Made by a program: the position numbers and the translations under genes. A model generated the notes under the pieces. The model saw nothing but the letters and a program-made list of their open reading frames with translations. It did no database searches and had not been told where the DNA came from. From Streptomyces wedmorensis (GTDB lineage Bacteria > Actinomycetota > Actinomycetes > Streptomycetales > Streptomycetaceae), in NCBI RefSeq assembly GCF_000716445.1, contig NZ_JNWK01000001.1, positions 248,001 through 312,000 of the forward strand: a stretch of 64,000 bases of DNA. Direction: 5' to 3'. Every line of letters starts with the position of its first letter. Position 1 is the stretch's first letter. Positions 8,638 to 16,428 of this stretch are shown here, one piece after another.

Positions 8638-9801
8638 TTACTCGACCGGCTTGCCGGGCTCGTCGTGGGTGGCGCAGTGGATCCCGCCGCCTCCGGTGGC
8701 GATGGTGTCGATGCTCAGCTGCACGATCTCCCGCTTGGGGAACTGCTCCTGCAGGATGCCCCGGGCCCGGTCGTCGGCCTTCTTGTCGCCGAACTTCGGC
8801 ATGTGGACAGCGTCGTTGCCGACGTAGAAGTTGGCGTAGGTCGACAGGAAGTCGTCGGTGTAGCCGGTGACCAGGTCGGGGTCGGGCTGCGGCAGGTCGA
8901 TGATCTCGAACTCCCGGCCCTGGGCGTCGGTCGCCTCGCTGAGCACGGCCATGGCCTGGTCCGAGGAGCGCGACCAGGAGTCGGCGGGCATCCCCGGGAA
9001 GGCCCGGTCCAGGAGGATCACACCGGGCGCCGTGAACCGTACGAGGCTGTCGACGTGGGCGTCGGTGATGTCCTCGCCGCGCACGCCCTTCAGCCAGATC
9101 ACCTTGTCCATGCCGAGGAGGTCCTTGAGCTCGTCCTCGATCTGGGCACGGGACTTGCCGGGGTTGCGGTTGTCGTTGACGATCGAGCTCTCCGTGATCA
9201 GGAGGGTCCCCTCGCCGTCCGTCTCGAAGGAGCCGCCCTCGGCGACGAGGGGCGCCTGGATGCGCGGGATCCCGTACTTGCGCAGCAGGAGCCGGCCGAC
9301 CTGGGCGTCGTTGTCGTGCGTCTGCTTGTTGCCCCAGCCGTTGAAGTTGAAGTCGACGCCCTCGACCTTGCCGTCCTGCTCGACGAAGACGGGGACCGTG
9401 TCGCGGGCCCACAGGTCGTCGACGGGCAGGGGGATGACCTCGACGCCGGAGCCGCACGCCTTCTGCGCACCGGCCAGCTGATCCGGTCGGGCCATCATCA
9501 CGACGTACTCGTACTCCGAGATGGCGCGGGCGATGCGGGCGATGTCCTCGCGTACGTAGGGGAGGTCGTCCTCCCAGACGGACGTGAGCGCGGGCCACGA
9601 CATGAAGGTGCGGGCGTGGCTCTCCCACTCGGCCGGCATCCGGCGCCCGTCGTCCGTCGGCGCGGCCTGCCCGGTGGTGGCGGTACCCGCCGACGAGCCC
9701 GGGTCGCCTTCGCCGGGGCCGCACGCCGTGGCGCCCAGCGCGAGCGCTCCGAGTCCGGCGAGCACGCGCAGGGCCGAGCGGCGGGAAGGGAGGTCGGACA
9801 T
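8638..9801 (-). CDS. Exported agmatine-deiminase-family lipoprotein
   Basis: The 387-residue protein starts with MSDLPSRRSALRVL, a twin-arginine pair, and a lipobox LGATAC, so it should be exported and lipid-anchored. The mature part has the PAD_porph/agmatine deiminase motifs: DLWARDTVPVFV, EGGSFETDGEGTLL, the catalytic HVD in TDAHVDSLVRF, and the nucleophile Cys in GGGGIHCATHDEP near the C-terminus. The family hydrolyses guanidino groups, releasing ammonia and leaving a ureido group; the substrate here could be agmatine or other guanidino compounds. GGAGA at 9808-9812 sets the start. It is one of four paralogues in 18 kb and has a TGACTGAA operator 180 bp upstream. Confidence 0.88.
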   Translation of the reverse strand: MSDLPSRRSALRVLAGLGALALGATACGPGEGDPGSSAGTATTGQAAPTDDGRRMPAEWESHARTFMSWPALTSVWEDDLPYVREDIARIARAISEYEYVVMMARPDQLAGAQKACGSGVEVIPLPVDDLWARDTVPVFVEQDGKVEGVDFNFNGWGNKQTHDNDAQVGRLLLRKYGIPRIQAPLVAEGGSFETDGEGTLLITESSIVNDNRNPGKSRAQIEDELKDLLGMDKVIWLKGVRGEDITDAHVDSLVRFTAPGVILLDRAFPGMPADSWSRSSDQAMAVLSEATDAQGREFEIIDLPQPDPDLVTGYTDDFLSTYANFYVGNDAVHMPKFGDKKADDRARGILQEQFPKREIVQLSIDTIATGGGGIHCATHDEPGKPVE

Positions 9802-10268
9802 GTGGGGTCTCCGATCGTGGACTTGCGGTACCGGGCGTCCGGCGGAGGAGAGGGGCTCGGCTGGGCGTGGCTCGTGGCCCGCGCTCGTGCACTGTCCGTG
9901 AACAGGGTGCACGCACCGCCCCGTGAATCGCCGGTACCGCGAGAGGGGATACGGCCTTCGTGTCGCCCACTCTGGCACTGACTGAATTTTCAGTCAAATT
10001 CCGGAAGGTGGAGGTGGGGGTGGGAGTGGATGTGGGGCGGAGGTGGGGGCGGAGACGGGAATGCCGTGGTCGGCGTGCCCCCGTCGGCCACGGGCCCCGC
10101 CCTCCCGTCGCCCGCGGGACCCGCGTCCCGTCGCCCGTGGCCCCCGCCGTCCCGCCGCTCGTGCGGCCCACCGGTCCCACCGTCCCGTCGCCCCTGGGGC
10201 CCGGCGTCCCGACCGTCCATGGGCGGCGGCCCGCCGGTCCCGTCGGGACGCCCCGTGTCCCGGCGCCG
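9802..10268. other. Intergenic promoter region with G-rich tract
   Basis: This 467-bp gap between the deiminase and the TetR gene holds the palindrome at 9979-9996. Next to it is a strongly G-rich tract on the + strand (about 10006-10060, several GGG-GGGGG runs). From about 10078 to 10260 a C-rich stretch repeats the theme CCCGTCGCCC. No convincing gene is seen on either strand. Confidence 0.5.
9979..9996. promoter_or_regulatory. TGACTGAA operator, copy 1 (perfect)
   Basis: TGACTGAATTTTCAGTCA has perfect 8-bp arms around TT. On the minus strand TTGACT overlaps the left edge as a possible -35 box reading toward the deiminase lipoprotein at 9801. It is the best-conserved copy of the island motif. 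Confidence 0.8.
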
Positions 10269-10850
10269 TCAACGGTTCAGCCGCTCCAGCTCCACCGTGA
10301 CCGCCTCCCTCGTCAGCTCGCGGGCGTGGGCCAGCGGCAGGGCGCCGCTCAGCCAGCGCGTGCTCAGTCCTTCCAGGAGTGCGGTGAGCCGTTCCGCGGA
10401 CGCGGTGAGGGTGGGGGCGGGGGCCGTCGGCCGGATGCGGCCCAGGAGGTCGGCGACGTCGTGGATCCAGGCCAGGGTGGCGCCGGCCAGGTCGCCGCGC
10501 AGTTCGGGCTCGAAGATCGCGCTGGCGCGCAGTTCGCCCCAGGCCGTGCTGTTCTCGCGGACCTCGGGGAGGTCCTGGAACTCGAGGAGCAGGGTCTGCT
10601 CCAGTTCCTGCCGTGCGTCGAGCGGGCCGTCGGCGCACTCCTCCTCGGAGGTGTACCGGTCGGCCCGGTCGCTGATGAACTCCAAGGTGTTCCGCAGGAT
10701 GCCGGCCCGGTCCTTGAAGTGGTAGTAGAGCAGTGCGGTGGACACCCCGGCCTCGGTCGCCAGCTCCTCCATGCGGAGTCCGCGTACCCCACGCCGGGCT
10801 ATGACCCGGGCGGCAGCTTCCAGGATGGCCTTACGGCGGTCCGTCGCCAC
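10269..10850 (-). CDS. TetR-family regulator A of the deiminase island
   Basis: The 193-residue regulator starts at GTG 10850, supported by a GAGGGGG ribosome site at about 10855-10861 and by alignment with its paralogue; a longer TTG start at 10880 is possible. The DNA-binding domain contains ARRGVRGLRMEELATEAGVS and the recognition helix STALLYYHFKDRAGIL, almost identical to the regulator at 14515. The two also match along the ligand domain (for example RENSTAWGELRASA and TASAERLTALLEGLS). One TGACTGAA-type operator lies just upstream at 10894 and another downstream ahead of the deiminase, so autoregulation and control of the deiminase are likely. The effector is unknown. Confidence 0.87.
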   Translation of the reverse strand: MATDRRKAILEAAARVIARRGVRGLRMEELATEAGVSTALLYYHFKDRAGILRNTLEFISDRADRYTSEEECADGPLDARQELEQTLLLEFQDLPEVRENSTAWGELRASAIFEPELRGDLAGATLAWIHDVADLLGRIRPTAPAPTLTASAERLTALLEGLSTRWLSGALPLAHARELTREAVTVELERLNR

Positions 10851-10893
10851 TTGATCCCCCTCGTGAGTGGTCTGCACCAACAGTGTCGCATAT

Positions 10894-10911
10894 TGACTGA
10901 ATCTTTAGTTA
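10894..10911. promoter_or_regulatory. TGACTGAA operator, copy 2 (degenerate)
   Basis: TGACTGAATCTTTAGTTA keeps the left arm and has two mismatches in the right arm. It lies 43 bp upstream of regulator A (minus strand) and ahead of a kinase fragment on the plus strand, so it fits an autoregulatory site. Confidence 0.6.
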
Positions 10912-10979
10912 GAGGCGCGATGCGCGAGTCCTGCCCGTCGACCCGCGTCAACCGTTCCCTCCCTCGAAAGAGCCACCGC

Positions 10980-11100
10980 ATGTCCGCTCAGCTTCCTGGG
11001 GCACAGCCCGCCCACGCGGCGCTGTCGGCCGACGACCCTCGCGAGATCGGCGGCTACCGCCTCCAGGCCCGGCTGGGATCGGGCGGCATGGGCGTCCGGT
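10980..11100 (+). pseudogene. Ser/Thr protein kinase, N-terminal fragment
   Basis: ATG 10980 opens MSAQLPGAQPAHAALSADDP then REIGGYRLQARLGSGGMG. This is the standard start of Streptomyces Hanks-type kinases, ending in the glycine-rich ATP loop. After GSGGMGV the sequence loses all kinase similarity (no AxK lysine, no HRD or DFG). Only about 40 of some 500 residues remain. It lies between a regulatory palindrome and a 23-bp repeat, so it looks like a deletion scar. Confidence 0.7.
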
Positions 11101-11227
11101 GCCCGGAGTCTCCCCAGGCCCGCCAGGGCCGAGGGGACGCATCGCAAGGCGGAGGGGCGCCCGTGTACTGGATGTACTCGGGTGTCCCGACAACGCGGCG
11201 AGGTGCGGTGCCGGGCGGCGCGGGTCG

Positions 11228-11250
11228 GGCAAGATCCGGAAGAGACGGCC
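11228..11250. repeat. Solo 23-bp repeat arm, identical to 42653-42675
   Basis: GGCAAGATCCGGAAGAGACG followed by GCC occurs here and, base for base, at 42653-42675, where it forms a hairpin with an inverted partner. Here no partner arm is found nearby. It sits 12 bp before the start of the hydrolase gene, at the far side of the kinase fragment. Confidence 0.7.
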
Positions 11251-11262
11251 TAGCCTGGATAC

Positions 11263-12051
11263 ATGGCAGTGGTGAGGGTCGGCGGCGTCGACGTCGCCTA
11301 TACGCGTACGGGGCGGGGACCGGTCCTGGTCCTCGCCCACGGTGCCGGGGCCGACGGACGGATGTGGCAGCCGCAAGCCGAAGCGCTGGCCGACGAGTTC
11401 ACGGTGGTGGCCTGGGACGAGCCGGGGTCCGGCCGGTCAGGGGCGCTCCCCGCCGGCTTCGGGCTCGCGGACTTCGCGCACGCCCTCGCCGCAGTGATCG
11501 AGGACGTGGGGCCGGCGCCCGCCCAGGTCGCGGGGCTGTCCTGGGGCGGGACGGTGGTCCTGGAGCTGTACCGGTGGCGGCCGGACCTGGTGAGGTCGCT
11601 GCTGATGGTGGACACGTACGCCGGCTGGAAGGGTTCTCTGCCGCCCGAGGAGGTCGCGGCGCGGGTCGAAGGGGCACGACGGATGCTCGCCGCGCCCCGG
11701 GAGGAGTTCGACCCGACGCTGCCGGGGCTCTACGCCGACGGCCCGCCGGAGCGCTTCGCCGCGCTCCTGGATGCCATGAACCGTGACGTGCGGCCCGAGA
11801 CCATGGGCGCCCAGCTCTCCCTGATGGCCGAGGCCGACGAGACGGACCTGCTGCCCCGCATCACGGTGCCGACCCTGCTCCTGTGGGGCGAGCGCGACGC
11901 CCGCTCGCCCCTGGAGGTCGCCCACGCCTTCCAGGACGCCATCCCGCACGCCGAGCTCGTGGTGATCCCCGCCGTCGGCCACGTGAGCAACCTGGAGGCA
12001 CCCGAGGCCTTCACGGCCGCGGTACGCGCCTTCTGCCGCGCGCACGCGTAG
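11263..12051 (+). CDS. Alpha/beta-hydrolase
   Basis: A 262-residue soluble alpha/beta-hydrolase fold protein. The oxyanion region LAHGAGADGRMW is at about 25-36. The nucleophile elbow is GLSWGG (Ser near 94), the acid Asp lies in WGERDARSP, and the catalytic His in VGHVSNLEAP near the C-terminus. A short lid domain separates strands 6 and 7. The length fits the esterase/C-C hydrolase group, with no way to name the substrate. TAGCCT at 11251-11256 lies six bases before the ATG and no ribosome site is present, so the mRNA is probably leaderless, with its promoter partly inside the 23-bp repeat. It is convergent with the genes that follow. Confidence 0.88.
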   Translation: MAVVRVGGVDVAYTRTGRGPVLVLAHGAGADGRMWQPQAEALADEFTVVAWDEPGSGRSGALPAGFGLADFAHALAAVIEDVGPAPAQVAGLSWGGTVVLELYRWRPDLVRSLLMVDTYAGWKGSLPPEEVAARVEGARRMLAAPREEFDPTLPGLYADGPPERFAALLDAMNRDVRPETMGAQLSLMAEADETDLLPRITVPTLLLWGERDARSPLEVAHAFQDAIPHAELVVIPAVGHVSNLEAPEAFTAAVRAFCRAHA

Positions 12052-12124
12052 GCGGGCGGCCGGGCGTCGTGAGCCGGCCCGGTCGGCGGGACGCCCGGGG
12101 CGACCCGCCGCCAGCCGGGAGCGG

Positions 12125-12316
12125 TCAGGTGCCGGACGGTCCGGAGGACGGCGGCGCGGACTCCGGCGCGGTCGGAAGGTCCTCCGCCGGTACCTCCCTG
12201 CCGGGATCCGCGTCGGACGCCTGACGGGCGGGCGGTGCCTGCGCGACGCTGACGCCGAGGAAGGCGCCGGCCGCCACGGCGACCACGGTCTTCGACACGA
12301 GGGCGGTCCAGCTCAT
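12125..12316 (-). CDS. Small exported/membrane protein (63 aa), unknown
   Basis: ATG 12316 overlaps the stop of the upstream fusion gene as ATGA, so translation is coupled. The 63-residue product has one hydrophobic N-terminal segment (LVSKTVVAVAAGAFLGVSVA), then an acidic, Pro/Ser-rich tail. It is either an uncleaved single-pass membrane peptide or a secreted peptide. No family was recognised. Its coupling suggests a partner of the protease-7TM-ATP-grasp protein. Confidence 0.65.
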   Translation of the reverse strand: MSWTALVSKTVVAVAAGAFLGVSVAQAPPARQASDADPGREVPAEDLPTAPESAPPSSGPSGT

Positions 12317-14364
12317 CGGGGCCTCCGGGGCGGGGTGGTGGGGGCCATCAGGCCGTGGCCGGTGACGTTCTGGACCCGGAGGCCGGGGCGTGCGTTGACC
12401 TCGAGGATCAGGGGTCCCCGGTCGGCGTCGACGACGATGTCCGCGCCCGGGGAGTGGAGGCCGGTCGCGGCGGCGCAGCGGCGCGCCGCGTCGAGCACCT
12501 CGGGCCAGTGGGGGACGGTCGCACCGATCAGCCGGGCACTGGTGTCCGGGTGGGTCTCCGTGGGCTCCTTCCCGACGAGCGCGTGGGTGATCCGGCCGGT
12601 GGACAGGTCGACCGCGGCGCCGATGGCCTTCTGGTGCAGGTTGGCACGTCCTCCGCTGAACCTGGTCGGCAGGCGCAGCACCGCCAGCCGGGGCCGGTCG
12701 CGGTCGCAGATGACCCGGATGTCCGGCAGCCCCTGGTGGGAGAGCCGGGCGAGGTCGGGGTGGGCCCTGATCAGGGGTTCGAACAGGGCCCAGTCGGTGG
12801 GGCGCGGGGAGAAGTCCCCGTCCAGGATGCGGCGCAGCTGGTCGGCGACCAGTTCGCGGGTGATCCGCTTGCCGGACGAGGACGTCCAGTTCAGGCGGCG
12901 CCGGCCGAAGGCCAGCAGGATGCCGTTGCCGCCCAGGCTCTGGTTCGGTTTGAGCGCCCAGGTGTCGGGCAGGCCGTCCCGGTCCAGGGCGGCGATCTCG
13001 CGGCGCGAGCGCAGCAGGGCCAGAGAGGGGGAGGTGGGGGCGCCGGCCGCGGCGAGCGCCTCCTTGGTGGCGTGCTTGTCGTTGACGAGCCGGATGGCGG
13101 CCGACGAGTTGTGCCGGGCGATGCGGGCGTTGCGCAGGTTCATGCCCATGACCGGGTCCCAGCCGCGGAGTCGTATCACGCCGAGGCCTCCTGCGCCTTC
13201 GCCGCGGGGGGCGAACCGGAACAGCTCGCTGAGCCGCAGTCCCCGGTACGTGCCGGCGATCGCCGTCCACACTGCGCAGACGAGCGCGAGCTGGAGCGGC
13301 ACGGCCTCGGCGATCTCGCGCACGTACGGCGTCAGGAGGAGCAGTGCCACGAGGACCGCCGTGCCCATGGCCAGGGTGGCGCCCACGGCGGCGGCCTTGA
13401 CGCCGTCGAGGTCCCAGGCCTCCCACGGGCGCTCGGTGACGATCGCGGTGACGACGACCGGCAGCGACATGCCCCACGAGTCGGAGAGCCCGAAACCGCC
13501 CAGGGTGAGCTGGGAGGCGATCAGGCCCGAGGTGACCACGGCGATCAGCACACCGAGCCGGGCGCCCCGTGGCAGGTGCAGGCGCCGCAGCAGCGGCTGC
13601 ATGGCGAACCCGAGCGCGAACATCACGAGCGTCAGGGGTACGCCCAGGGGCAGTCCGGCCTGCGCGTAGGCGAGGGCGAGCAGTACCGGGCTGAACGTGC
13701 CGAGGGTGTTCAGGCCGACGACGACCCTGAGCACCACGATCAGCAGGGCCGCCAGCGGCAGCAGCGCCATCATCGACACGGGGTCGACGGCCGGTGCCTT
13801 GGCGAACAGGATCCGCGGGGCGGACGGCGCGTCGGCGGAGTCGGGCTGTGTGAGCAGCCGCTTGCCCACCGCCACCTGAAGTCCCTGGACCTCCTGCCGG
13901 CCGAGCAGGACGGGAGTCTCGCGCTTCGAGCGGTTGTTGACGCTCAGCTTCGCGACGAACGAGCGCCCGGCGAGTCGCACGGGGGCGTCGACCACCGGGC
14001 GCTTCTCGCGACCGAGCGCCGACGCCACGGTGATCCGGGGCGCCGCGTCGAGGTCGAAGCCGGGCTCCTTCGCCAGTGCCGTGTCCACGGAGGACGCCGA
14101 CGCTCCGGTGTCGATCAGGGCGAGGACCTCGGACGAGGCGCCCGACGGCCCGGTGATGCGCACCATCTCCCGCTCGCCGACGACCTCCTCCGACCGGCTC
14201 AGCGGCCGGTCGGGGGAGCCGAGCACGGCCATCAGCAGGAAGCCCAGGCAGGCCACCGCCGCGAGCACCTTCACGAACACCGGGATCTTCATGCGCCCAC
14301 CGCGGTGGGCGCCGGCGGTCCGCCCGCTCTCCACGCTCTCTTCGTACTTCTGCAGGTCATGCAT
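12313..14364 (-). CDS. Fusion of retropepsin-like protease, 7TM domain and RimK-related ATP-grasp ligase
   Basis: This 683-residue protein reads as three normally separate proteins. After a membrane anchor (about 26-50), residues 65-170 form a retropepsin/RimB-like domain with the active-site motif DTGAS (85-89). Residues about 195-375 form a 7TM bundle like the one usually fused to an inactive transglutaminase. Residues about 400-675 form an ATP-grasp domain of the alpha-L-glutamate-ligase-related group: LKPNQSLGGNGI for ATP, then DIRVICDRDRPRLAVLR, NLHQKAIGAAVDL and the metal site ILEVNARPGL. The predicted role is ATP-dependent addition and proteolytic trimming of amino acids or peptides at the membrane; the target is unknown. 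An alternative start, ATG 14292, would drop 24 residues. Confidence 0.78.
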   Translation of the reverse strand: MHDLQKYEESVESGRTAGAHRGGRMKIPVFVKVLAAVACLGFLLMAVLGSPDRPLSRSEEVVGEREMVRITGPSGASSEVLALIDTGASASSVDTALAKEPGFDLDAAPRITVASALGREKRPVVDAPVRLAGRSFVAKLSVNNRSKRETPVLLGRQEVQGLQVAVGKRLLTQPDSADAPSAPRILFAKAPAVDPVSMMALLPLAALLIVVLRVVVGLNTLGTFSPVLLALAYAQAGLPLGVPLTLVMFALGFAMQPLLRRLHLPRGARLGVLIAVVTSGLIASQLTLGGFGLSDSWGMSLPVVVTAIVTERPWEAWDLDGVKAAAVGATLAMGTAVLVALLLLTPYVREIAEAVPLQLALVCAVWTAIAGTYRGLRLSELFRFAPRGEGAGGLGVIRLRGWDPVMGMNLRNARIARHNSSAAIRLVNDKHATKEALAAAGAPTSPSLALLRSRREIAALDRDGLPDTWALKPNQSLGGNGILLAFGRRRLNWTSSSGKRITRELVADQLRRILDGDFSPRPTDWALFEPLIRAHPDLARLSHQGLPDIRVICDRDRPRLAVLRLPTRFSGGRANLHQKAIGAAVDLSTGRITHALVGKEPTETHPDTSARLIGATVPHWPEVLDAARRCAAATGLHSPGADIVVDADRGPLILEVNARPGLRVQNVTGHGLMAPTTPPRRPR

Positions 14365-14514
14365 GGGGACAGCCTTGGACAGGGCATCCGGCCCGCGGTG
14401 GTGCCGATCGGCCGCGGCAGGGCAACCAAAGTGAACCGTTCGCGGCGGCTCCGGTCTGGTCGTCCGTCAGGGCCCTGACCACGCCGACGGAACGCGCCCG
14501 GTAAGGTTCGGGCC

Positions 14515-15093
14515 ATGGCGTCTCGCAGCACTCAGATCCTCGAAGCAGCCGCCCGGGTGATCGCCCGGCGCGGCGTCCGCGGCCTGCGCGTGGAGGAGCT
14601 CGCCGCAGAGGCGGGCGTCTCCACCGCGCTCATCTACTACCACTTCAAGGACCGCGCCGGGATCCTGAGCAAGACGCTGGAGTTCATCAACGACCGCGCC
14701 GAGCGCTATACGACCGACCGCGACCCGGACGCCGAACCGCTCGGTCCGCGCGAGGAGCTGGACCAGACGCTGCTGCTCGAACTCCAGGACTCGACCGAGG
14801 TCAGGGAGAACAGCACGGCCTGGGGCGAGTTGCGGGCGAGCGCCGTCTTCGACGACCTCCTCCGCGAGGACCTGGCGCGGGCCACGCTCGTCTGGGTCCA
14901 GGAGGTGGCGACCCTCCTCGGTCAGGTCCAGCCCATGGCCCCGGCCGTCGCGCTCACGGCGTCCGCCGAGCGGCTGACCGCCCTCCTGGAGGGCCTCAGC
15001 ATGCGCTGGCTCAGCGGCACGCTCCAGATCACCCACGCCAGGGCCCTGATGAGCGAGGCCATCGACGCCGAGATCGCCCGGCTGGGCGGCTGA
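14515..15093 (+). CDS. TetR-family regulator B of the deiminase island
   Basis: A 192-residue close paralogue of the regulator at 10269, with the same helix-turn-helix (LEAAARVIARRGVRGLRVEE, then STALIYYHFKDRAGIL) and the same ligand-domain motifs, so both probably read the same operator. It diverges from the ATP-grasp fusion gene and precedes the urease remnant, with a TGACTGAA palindrome 90 bp after its stop. No palindrome is found in front of it. TAAGGT at 14502-14507 sits seven bases before the ATG, suggesting a leaderless transcript. A hairpin terminator follows the gene. Confidence 0.88.
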   Translation: MASRSTQILEAAARVIARRGVRGLRVEELAAEAGVSTALIYYHFKDRAGILSKTLEFINDRAERYTTDRDPDAEPLGPREELDQTLLLELQDSTEVRENSTAWGELRASAVFDDLLREDLARATLVWVQEVATLLGQVQPMAPAVALTASAERLTALLEGLSMRWLSGTLQITHARALMSEAIDAEIARLGG

Positions 15094-15131
15094 CGCCTCG
15101 TACGGCCGGCCGGGCTTCCGGCGCTCCTCCC

Positions 15132-15166
15132 ACCGCTGCTCGCTTCCCCGGTGAGCAGCGGTTTTC
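15132..15166 (+). terminator. Rho-independent terminator after TetR B
   Basis: Stem CCGCTGCTC (15133-15141) pairs with GAGCAGCGG (15153-15161) across an 11-base loop and is followed at once by TTTT. It has a classical form, unusual for Streptomyces in having a U run. Confidence 0.8.
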
Positions 15167-15181
15167 TTCGGTCCATGACCT

Positions 15182-15199
15182 TGACTGATATTTCAGTCA
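15182..15199. promoter_or_regulatory. TGACTGAA operator, copy 3, urease promoter
   Basis: TGACTGATATTTCAGTCA has one arm mismatch. It overlaps TTGACT (15181-15186), a good -35 box, with CACAGT 17 bp downstream as a weak -10. A bound repressor would cover the -35 and spacer. It drives the urease remnant starting at 15286. Confidence 0.75.
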
Positions 15200-15285
15200 G
15201 TGCCACAGTGGCGCATATCCCACCTCCGACCTCCAGGAAAGGAACGGGACATGCGTGTGCACAGACCCCTGGGCCAGGGGGCGGC

Positions 15286-15982
15286 ATGCCTCTGACTCCC
15301 ACCGAGCGGGACCGGCTGCTGCTCTTCACGGCGGCCCAGCTCGCGCGGATCCGCCTGGAGCGCGGGCTGCGGCTCAACGCTCCGGAGGCGACCGCGCTGA
15401 TCGCCGACACGGTGTGCGAGGCCGCGCGGGACGGCCTCCACCTGGCAGAGGCCCTCGACCGGGGCCGCTCCGTCCTCGGCCCCGACGACGTTCTCCCCGG
15501 CGTGACGGACATCGTGACGGAGATCCAGGTCGAGGCGGTGTTCGAGGACGGCACCCGGCCGGCCGTCATCAGCACCCCCTTCGGCGACGTGGAACACGAC
15601 GACGGCGCTCCCGGGGCCCGTGCTGCCCCACACCGACGTCCTGCCGGAGCCCGCGCCCGACGTCACCCTGTGGGTCCGCAACGCGGCCGCGGTGCCCGTC
15701 AGTGTGACCTCGCACTTCCACCTCTTCGAGGCGAACCCCCGGCTGGACTTCGACCGGGCCGCCGCGTACGGCATGCGGCTCGCGGTCCCGGCCGGATCGT
15801 CCACCCGGTTCGACCCCGGCGCCGTCGTCGAGGTCGGCCTCGTCCCGATGGGCGGAGAGCGGATCGCGATCGGCTTCGCGGGCCTGGTCCACGGGCCGCT
15901 GGACGCGCCCGGCGCGAAGGAAGAGGCCCTGCGGCGCGCCGCCGCCTGCGACTACCTGGGAGCGAAGGGCTCGGAGCGATGA
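15286..15982 (+). pseudogene. ureA: Urease gamma-beta fusion subunit, frameshifted
   Basis: ATG 15286 starts a urease gamma chain (LTPTERDRLLLFTAAQLARI, then NAPEATALIADTVCEAARDG). Around 15600, after GDVEHDDGA, similarity passes to the next frame as LPGPVLPHTDVLPEP. It continues through the beta chain (VTSHFHLFEANPRLDFDRAA, then GMRLAVPAGSSTRFDPG) to the stop at 15980-15982. Gamma and beta parts together have the length of the actinobacterial fused UreAB. A one-base indel therefore separates the two halves. Unless it is a sequence error, no UreB would be made. The stop overlaps the ureC start as ATGA. Confidence 0.82.
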
Positions 15983-16266
15983 GCAAGCCCACCAGGCACG
16001 GCGACCACTGCGCGCCGGGCGAGAGCCGGCACATCGACCCGCAGGAGCACGTCACGTTCGGCTCACCGCACGACACCCTGGCCACCCGGCGCGGGCGGGT
16101 CGCCGTGCGGGGCACCCGGGGCATCGGGCCGGCCGACATGCTGCACAACGCGAGGCTGGGCCAGGTGGACGTCGACCCGCGCAGCGGTCTCGTGACCCTC
16201 GACGGCGACCCGATGCGCTCCGAGCCCGCGCAGCAGGTGTCGCTGAGCCGTCTGTACTTCCTCTGA
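15979..16266 (+). pseudogene. ureC: Urease alpha subunit, internally deleted remnant
   Basis: The frame is open for 95 residues, but a complete UreC has about 570. Residues 1-23 match the N-terminus (HGDHCAPGESRHIDPQE). Directly after, VTFGSPHDTLATRRGRVAVR, RGIGPADMLHNARLGQVDVD and the end SLSRLYFL match the extreme C-terminus. All of the amidohydrolase barrel is gone, including the carbamylated lysine, the nickel-binding histidines and the flap. The deletion kept the frame. No urease activity is possible from this gene. No ureDEFG accessory genes are present in the window. Confidence 0.85.
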
Positions 16267-16308
16267 CACCTGCCGATCGCCGAAACCCCAAACCTGCGTC
16301 CATAGTCT

Positions 16309-16326
16309 TGACTGAATTTTCAGTCG
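16309..16326. promoter_or_regulatory. TGACTGAA operator, copy 4, deiminase promoter
   Basis: TGACTGAATTTTCAGTCG differs from the perfect copy only in its last base. TTGACT at 16308-16313 forms the -35 and GAGGAT 17 bp downstream is a possible -10. It precedes the cytosolic deiminase by 103 bp and could control the ABC transporter operon too. Confidence 0.78.
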
Positions 16327-16428
16327 GGAGGAGGATGCTGTTCACACCGCGTACTCGTCCCGCGCCTCCGCCAGGCAGAGCCGGCCACCGCCGACGGGTA
16401 CTTCTGGCGAAACGAAGAGAGACCCGTG

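Noticed and set aside
10006..10060. Possible G-quadruplex beside the first operator
   Set aside because: The G runs are uneven with loops up to eight bases; in such GC-rich DNA this is weak evidence, so it is only mentioned in the intergenic entry.
9990..10220. A short minus-strand frame ending in His/Pro-rich residues
   Set aside because: It lies over the operator and the C-rich repeats, has no ribosome site and no plausible fold.
12061..12097. Possible terminator between the hydrolase and the 63-aa gene
   Set aside because: CGGGCGTC and GACGCCCG can pair, but the loop is 21 bases and the stem only eight, too weak to list.
12355..14478. A 707-codon plus-strand frame
   Set aside because: It shadows the protease-7TM-ATP-grasp gene and is Gly/Arg/Asp low-complexity with no signature.
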